DNA from: an uncultured Clostridium sp.
Lineage (GTDB): Bacteria; Bacillota; Clostridia; TANB77; CAG-508
Assembly: GCA_950059165.1 (NCBI GenBank)
Contig: CATLUC010000017.1
Coordinates: forward strand, 1 to 20,621
Reading direction: 5' to 3'
DNA: 20,621 bases
Shown here piece after piece: positions 15,565 through 20,621 of the stretch; within the stretch, counting starts at the first letter, position 1; each line of letters begins with the position of its first letter. Made by a program: the position numbers and the translations under genes. Under the pieces are notes generated by a model. That model was not told the DNA's origin, searched no databases, and saw only the letters and a list, made by a program, of their open reading frames with translations.

Positions 15565-15573
15565 TGATACAAT
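15565..15573 (+). promoter_or_regulatory. Possible extended -10 promoter of polC
   Basis: TGATACAAT is an extended -10 element (TG-N-TACAAT) 30 nt before the polC start. No clear -35 box is seen, since that region is the hpf terminator T tract. Confidence 0.45.
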
Positions 15574-15602
15574 AGCTAGGAATTCAAAAGGAGCGAAAAG
15601 AT

Positions 15603-18600
15603 ATGCAGGAAAAAGAGCAACAAACAAAAAAACTAGGAGAAATATTTAGTGATTATAAAACAAGTTCAAATATAAAATACGCACAAATAAAAGGCTTAAA
15701 TGTCATAAAAAAAACAAACACCTTGCAAATTATTTTATATTTAGACGAATATATAGAAATAAAAGAAATATGGTATTTTGAAAACTTTTTAAAAGAAAGA
15801 TTTAAATTTGAGCAAATAGACGTCAAAATAGAATATCATGAAAAAGTAGAAAAAGGGTCAATTCCAAAAGAATGGAAAAATATTATAGCATATATGTCCC
15901 ACAAATACCCTTTAGCAAAGCCGATGCTACTTTTAAAAAGTGATGTAGAAGTAAAAGAAAACACAATATATATACAAATGCATATAAAAGGAGCAGACTT
16001 TTTAAAGGCCAAAAAAACAGACCAAGAATTACAAAAAACAATTTTAAATCTATTTGGTCAAAAATATTCAATTGACATTACAGAAAAGTTATCTAGCAAA
16101 GAAATGGGAGAAATTAGAGAAGAAATCCAAAATCAAGAGGCACAAATTATAGCCAAAATAGAAGAAACAAACAAACAACTTATGGAAGAAAAGGCAAATG
16201 ATGTACCAGAATACAATGATGTAGATTATGCTCCACCAATAGATGAAGAAGGATACATTCCACAAGATAATTTAGAGGAAATGCCAAATTTAGTAGAACA
16301 AGAATACATTTTGGGCAAACCATCAAGAGCCAAAGAAAAACAAGTAAAAATCAAAGACATTTCAGCAAGTGATGCAAAAGTAACACTAGAAGGAAGAATA
16401 GCATCAACAGACATAAGAGAAACAAAATCTGGTAAAGGAATGATAATTTTTGACCTATATGATGGCACAGGCACAATAACTTGCAAATCATTTGCAAAAG
16501 ACTATCAAGAAGGGAATGAAATACTAGAAAAAATAAGAACAGCAAAAGCTATAAAAATTACAGGAAAAGCAGGTTTAGACACATATGCTGGAGATATTAC
16601 AGTAATTGCAAATACAATTATTGAAACAAATAGCGAATTACCAGAATTACCAAAAGAGGAAGAATTGCCAGACACGCCTTTAATATTAGGTGCTACACAA
16701 AATATAACAGACCCACTTATAAAAGTGCAAGATTTAGGAGTTGATGATGGAAAAATAGCTCTGCAAGGGGAAGTGATTTTTACAGAAGATAGAACATTAA
16801 AATCAGGAAAAACATTGTTTAGTTTTGACGTATATGATGGAACAAGTACAATTACTTGTAAAGCTTTCTTAAATAAAGAAACTGCTAAAAAACAAATGAA
16901 AAGGATACAAAATGCAAAAGGTGTTAAAGTAGCAGGAACTGCACAAATGGATACATTTTCTAATGAATTAACAGTTATGGTAAATACAGTTATAGAAACA
17001 GAAGGATTAGAAAAAGTAACAAGACAAGACAATTCTAAAGTAAAAAGAGTAGAATTACATATGCATACCCAAATGAGTCAAATGGATGCAATGACATCTG
17101 CCAAAGACCTTATTAAAAGAGCTATGAAATGGGGAATGAAATCTATTGCAATAACTGACCATGGAGTAGTGCAATCTTTCCCAGAAGCACACAAAATGCT
17201 TGGATATGATAATCCAGATATGAAAATTTTATATGGAGTAGAGGCATACTTAGCACCTGATAAAACGGCAGTTGTAACAAATGCAAAAGGACAAGAAATA
17301 GATACAACTTATTGTGTACTAGACTTAGAAACAACAGGATTTTCAGCTGTGGCTGAAAAAATTACAGAAGTCCGGAATTATGAAAGTAAAAAATGGAGAA
17401 GTAATAGACAAATTCAGCTGTTTTGTAAACCCACAAAAGCATATTCCACAAAGGATCACAGAAGTTACAAATATAACAGATGATATGGTAAAAGATGCCG
17501 AAACTATTGAAAAAGTATTCCCAAAAATCCTAGACTTTATCAAAGATTCTGTTTTAGTTGCCCATAATGCACCATTTGACATGGGCTTTTTAAAGCAAAA
17601 TGCAAAAAATCTAGGTTATGAATTTGATTACACATATTTAGATACTTTAAGTTTAGCAAAAGATTTATTTCCAGATTATAAAAAATACAAATTGGGGAAA
17701 ATTGCTGAGAACCTAGGAATTAAAGTAGAAGTAGCACATAGAGCTTTAGATGATGTAGATACAACAGTTAAGGTTTTTAATGTAATGATAGATATGTTAA
17801 AAAAACGAGGAGCAAAAAAAGTTGAAGACATAGACAAAGTAAGCTGTACAGAAGAAGCAAAAAAAGAAGAATACAAAAAACTAAAAACATATCATGCAAT
17901 AATTTTAGCTAAAAACTATATTGGTTTAAGAAACCTATACAAATTAGTATCACTTTCACACTTACATTATTTTTATAGAAAACCAAGAATTTTAAAAAGC
18001 TTATACAAAAAATACTCTGAAGGGCTAATGCTTCGGAAGTGCTTGTGAAGCAGGAGAATTGTATCAAGCAATTGAACTACGGAAAAACTGATGAAGAAAT
18101 AGAAGAAATTGCAAATAGCTATGACTACCTAGAAATACAACCAATTGGGAATAATCAATTTTTAATTAGAAATGAAACTGTAAAAGATGAAGAAGCTTTA
18201 AGAGACATAAACAGAAAAATTGTAGACTTAGGAGAAAAGCTAAACAAGCCAGTTGTAGCAACATGTGATGTGCATTTTATGGACCCACAAGATGAAGTAT
18301 ATAGACGTATATTAGAAGCAGGACAAGGCTATGATGACGCAGACAATCAAGCACCATTATATTTAAGAACAACAGAGGAAATGCTAGAAGAATTCAGCTA
18401 TTTAGGTAAAGAAAAAGCCTATGAGGTAGTTGTAACAAACACAAACCTAATATCTGATATGTGTGACCAAATTAGCCCAATATCACCTGAAAAATGCCCA
18501 CCACATATACCACGGTTGTGAACAAACTATAAAAGATATTGCATACAATAAAGCACATGAATTATATGGAGACCCACTCCCACAGATAGTTCAAGAAAGA

Positions 18601-20385
18601 TTAGACAAAGAATTAGACTCTATTATTAAAAATGGATTTTCTGTTATGTACATTATTGCACAAAAATTGGTATGGAAATCAAACGAAGATGGATACATAG
18701 TAGGGTCAAGAGGTTCTGTTGGTTCATCTTTTGCAGCAAACATGACAGGAATTACAGAAGTAAACTCACTTCCTGCACATTACCGTTGCCCAAATTGTAA
18801 ATATTCAGACTTTACAGATTATGGCTATAAAAATGGATTTGACTTACCAGATAAAGCATGCCCTAAATGTGGTCATGCTCTTGATAAAGACGGAATGGAC
18901 ATCCCTTTTGAAACATTTTTAGGTTTTAATGGAGACAAAGAACCAGATATTGACTTAAACTTCTCAGGAGAATATCAAGCAAAAGCACATAAGTACACAG
19001 AAGTAATATTTGGAAAAGGAACAACATTTAAAGCAGGAACAATTGGTACAGTTGCAGATAAAACAGCTTATGGATATGTAAAAAAATACTTTGAAGAAAG
19101 GCATATTCCAATAAATAGAGCAGAAACACAAAGGCTGGCCTCTGGCTGTACTGGAATAAAAAGAACAACAGGACAACATCCTCGGTGGAATTATAGTAGT
19201 ACCAAAAGGAAGAGAAATATATGAATTCTGTCCTGTACAACATCCAGCAGATGACCCAAACTCAGACATAGTAACAACACATTTTGATTATCACTCAATT
19301 GACCAAAACTTATTAAAACTAGATATACTAGGACATGATGACCCAACAATGATAAGAATGTTGCAAGACATAACAGGAATTGACCCAACAAAAGTGCCAC
19401 TAGATGACAAAGAAACAATGTCTATATTTAGCTCTACAAAAGCACTTCGGAGTAGAGCCAGAACAAATACACTCAGATGTAGGAAGCTTTGGAGTGCCAG
19501 AATTTGGAACAAAATTCGTAAGGGGAATGTTAGTAGACACAAGACCAACAACATTTGACGAACTAATTAGAATTTCACGGACTATCACATGGTACAGACG
19601 TATGGCTAGGAAATGCACAAAGCCTAATAGAAGCAGGAACAGTAACATTGCAAGACGCAATTTGTTGTCGTGACGACATTATGATATACCTAATAAAACA
19701 AGGATTACCACCAGATAAGGCATTTAAAATAATGGAAACAGTACGTAAAGGAAAAGCACTAAAAGACCCAGAAAAATGGGCAGAATATGTAGCATTAATG
19801 AAAGAACATGAAGTTCCAGAATGGTACATCAAATCATGTGAAAAAATAAAATACATGTTCCCAAAAGCCCATGCAGCAGCATATGTAACAAACGCTTTTA
19901 GAATAGCTTGGTTTAAAGTACATAAACCACTAGCATATTATGCATCATACTTCTCAATTAGAGCAGACGAATTTGACAGCGAATACATGATATTTGGAAA
20001 AGAAAAAGTAAAAAACAAAATGAAAGAAATAGACCTAGAAGGAAACAATGCAACAGCAAAAGACAAAGGAATGTATGCTATATTAGAACTAGTATTAGAA
20101 ATGTATGAAAGAGGATTTAATTTCTTACCAATAGACATATACAAATCACATGCCACAAAATTCCTAGTAGAAGAAGATGGAATTCGTCCACCATTAAACA
20201 GCATACCAGGACTTGGAACAGTTGCAGCACAAGGAATAGAAAATGCAAAAAAAGACGGAAAATTCATGTCGATAGATGACCTAAAAATACGTTCAAAAGT
20301 CGGAACCTCAGTAACAGACTTGCTAAAAAAATTCGGTTGTCTAAACGGCATGAGCCAAAGCAACCAAATGAGCCTATTTGGGTAA
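15603..20385 (+). CDS. polC: DNA polymerase III PolC, read with seven +1 shifts at CGG
   Basis: The replicative polymerase of low-GC Gram-positives. Eight frame segments join into one complete protein of 1591 residues. Order: N-terminal domain (1-240), OB domain 1 (about 247-340), OB domain 2 (about 372-466, clearly a duplicate), PHP domain (HMHTQMS from about 483, AITDHGVV), DnaQ-type 3'-5' exonuclease inserted in it (LDLETTGF about 570, HNAPFDMGF, HRALDDVDT), rest of PHP (GSACEAGELY), zinc finger (CPNC ... CPKC), catalytic palm (DIDLNFSGEYQ; KLDILGHDDPT), GQHPGGIIVVP, SGLSHGTDVWLGNAQ, and the clamp-binding end QMSLFG. Seven breaks at CGG triplets each disappear on skipping one C and land on expected glycines. 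AAAGGAG precedes ATG 15603. The family usually has about 1440 residues; the excess is mainly the second OB domain. Confidence 0.93.
17373..17376 (+). other. CGG +1 frameshift site 3 (polC)
   Basis: GTC-C-GGA. Skipping C17373 joins EKITEV to GIMKVKNGEV within the exonuclease domain. Unshifted reading stops at 17481-17483. Confidence 0.88.
18034..18037 (+). other. CGG +1 frameshift site 4 (polC)
   Basis: CTT-C-GGA. Skipping C18034 joins SEGLML to GSACEAGELY. Unshifted reading stops at 18046-18048. Confidence 0.88.
18080..18083 (+). other. CGG +1 frameshift site 5 (polC)
   Basis: CTA-C-GGA, only 15 codons after site 4. Skipping C18080 joins YQAIEL to GKTDEEIEEIA. Unshifted reading stops at 18089-18091. 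Confidence 0.85.
18513..18516 (+). other. CGG +1 frameshift site 6 (polC)
   Basis: CCA-C-GGT. Skipping C18513 joins CPPHIP to GCEQTIKDIAYN. Unshifted reading stops at 18519-18521. Confidence 0.88.
19183..19186 (+). other. CGG +1 frameshift site 7 (polC)
   Basis: CCT-C-GGT. Skipping C19183 restores TTGQHPGGIIVVP, among the best conserved strings of PolC. Unshifted reading stops at 19222-19224. Confidence 0.92.
19448..19451 (+). other. CGG +1 frameshift site 8 (polC)
   Basis: CTT-C-GGA. Skipping C19448 joins SSTKAL to GVEPEQIHSDVG. Unshifted reading stops at 19556-19558. Confidence 0.9.
19578..19581 (+). other. CGG +1 frameshift site 9 (polC)
   Basis: TCA-C-GGA. Skipping C19578 restores RISGLSHGTDVWLGNAQ, a hallmark of PolC. 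Unshifted reading stops at 19671-19673. Confidence 0.92.
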
Positions 20386-20444
20386 TGTGACATTGGGGAC
20401 GTTTCTTTTTTCACATTTTTGTGAAATTTGGGACACATCTTATA
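20386..20444 (+). repeat. Dispersed ~60-bp intergenic repeat, copy B
   Basis: Begins right after the polC stop codon and is nearly identical to 10320-10379, including the TTCAC/GTGAA hairpin and the GGGACACATCTTATA end. A T run (TTTCTTTTTT) precedes the hairpin rather than following it, so it is not a classic terminator. Confidence 0.75.
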
Positions 20445-20510
20445 AGATATATGACATTTTTTATTATATAAATGCAATAAAATATAAAAATTATCAAAAG
20501 CTTTCGGTCA

Positions 20511-20613
20511 AGCTAATTTTAGCATAACTTCTAAATTGATTTTATGGCACCCTTTCACGACAAGCGCGAACATTTTCCATAAAATCAATTAAGAAGTTCT
20601 AGCTAAAATTACT
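20511..20613. repeat. Long imperfect palindrome at the window end
   Basis: 20511-20547 and 20577-20613 are inverted copies of about 37 bp, with a strong inner core (AATTGATTTTATGG / CCATAAAATCAATT) and a few indels. The 29-nt loop holds TTTCACGACAAGCGCGAA, GC-richer than the arms. A MITE-like element is likely. It may continue beyond the window. Confidence 0.65.
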
Positions 20614-20621
20614 TTCCATTC

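Noticed and set aside
17373..19581. Sequencing or basecalling errors as the cause of the frame breaks
   Set aside because: Errors would not respect codon phase or spare the many other GG and homopolymer sites. Not fully excluded without raw reads, so it stays the main control to run.
13585..19581. CGG reassigned to another amino acid, such as Trp or Gln
   Set aside because: A three-base reassignment would not change frame; each site needs four bases for one residue. The tRNA-Trp present has the ordinary CCA anticodon.
13390..20385. recO and polC as decayed pseudogenes
   Set aside because: All nine breaks are the same C-before-GGN event, every glycine restored fits the conserved protein, catalytic motifs are intact and no premature stop occurs in the restored frame. 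polC is also essential in this group.
19938..20477. Minus-strand frame opposite the polC end and the repeat
   Set aside because: Its N-terminus is only a translation of the dispersed 60-bp repeat, also seen at 9968-10372; the rest mirrors polC.

Overview
The window is low-GC, AT-rich DNA of a Bacillota bacterium, most likely an uncultured Clostridia-type gut lineage. The grounds are PolC-type replicase, a T-box in front of a single-chain glycyl-tRNA synthetase, the era-yqzL-recO order, a GGGtGRT protein beside a NifU/IscU-like scaffold, strong AGGAGG-type ribosome sites and consensus sigma-A promoters. Almost all genes are on the plus strand; only a tRNA-Trp is on the minus strand.

Layout: 1-487 is intergenic, with a long palindromic repeat and a perfect sigma-A promoter. 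Next come yqeK (488-1087), tRNA-Trp (minus), and a T-box plus glyQS (1278-2944). A glycolytic cluster follows: pgk without its normal N-terminus, a broken NUDIX gene, tpiA, a palindromic element, gpmI and a YezG-like immunity gene. At 7868-10296 an Fe-S scaffold-like gene and a GGGtGRT gene are separated by an MNT/HI0074 nucleotidyltransferase pair. A GT4 glycosyltransferase stands alone at 10597-11889. The last third holds era, yqzL, recO, a pilin-like membrane-anchored protein, the ribosome hibernation factor hpf and a large polC, closed by a dispersed repeat and another palindrome.

The main discovery is in recO and polC. Both look broken by frameshifts (two and seven), yet every break is the same event. 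One extra C stands before a conserved glycine codon, so the incoming frame meets the triplet CGG (NNN-C-GGA or NNN-C-GGT), and skipping that one C restores a complete protein of normal sequence to the next site. In-frame CGG occurs nowhere else in any intact gene of the window, although CGT, CGC and CGA are used for arginine. This points to a genome in which CGG is not a normal sense codon and triggers very efficient +1 frameshifting (or is read as a four-base glycine codon). If so, recO and polC are functional genes, not pseudogenes.

Other points: PolC carries two tandem OB domains; pgk seems to have lost its first codons and the usual upstream gap gene; four different large palindromic elements and a roughly 60-bp repeat pair lie between genes.
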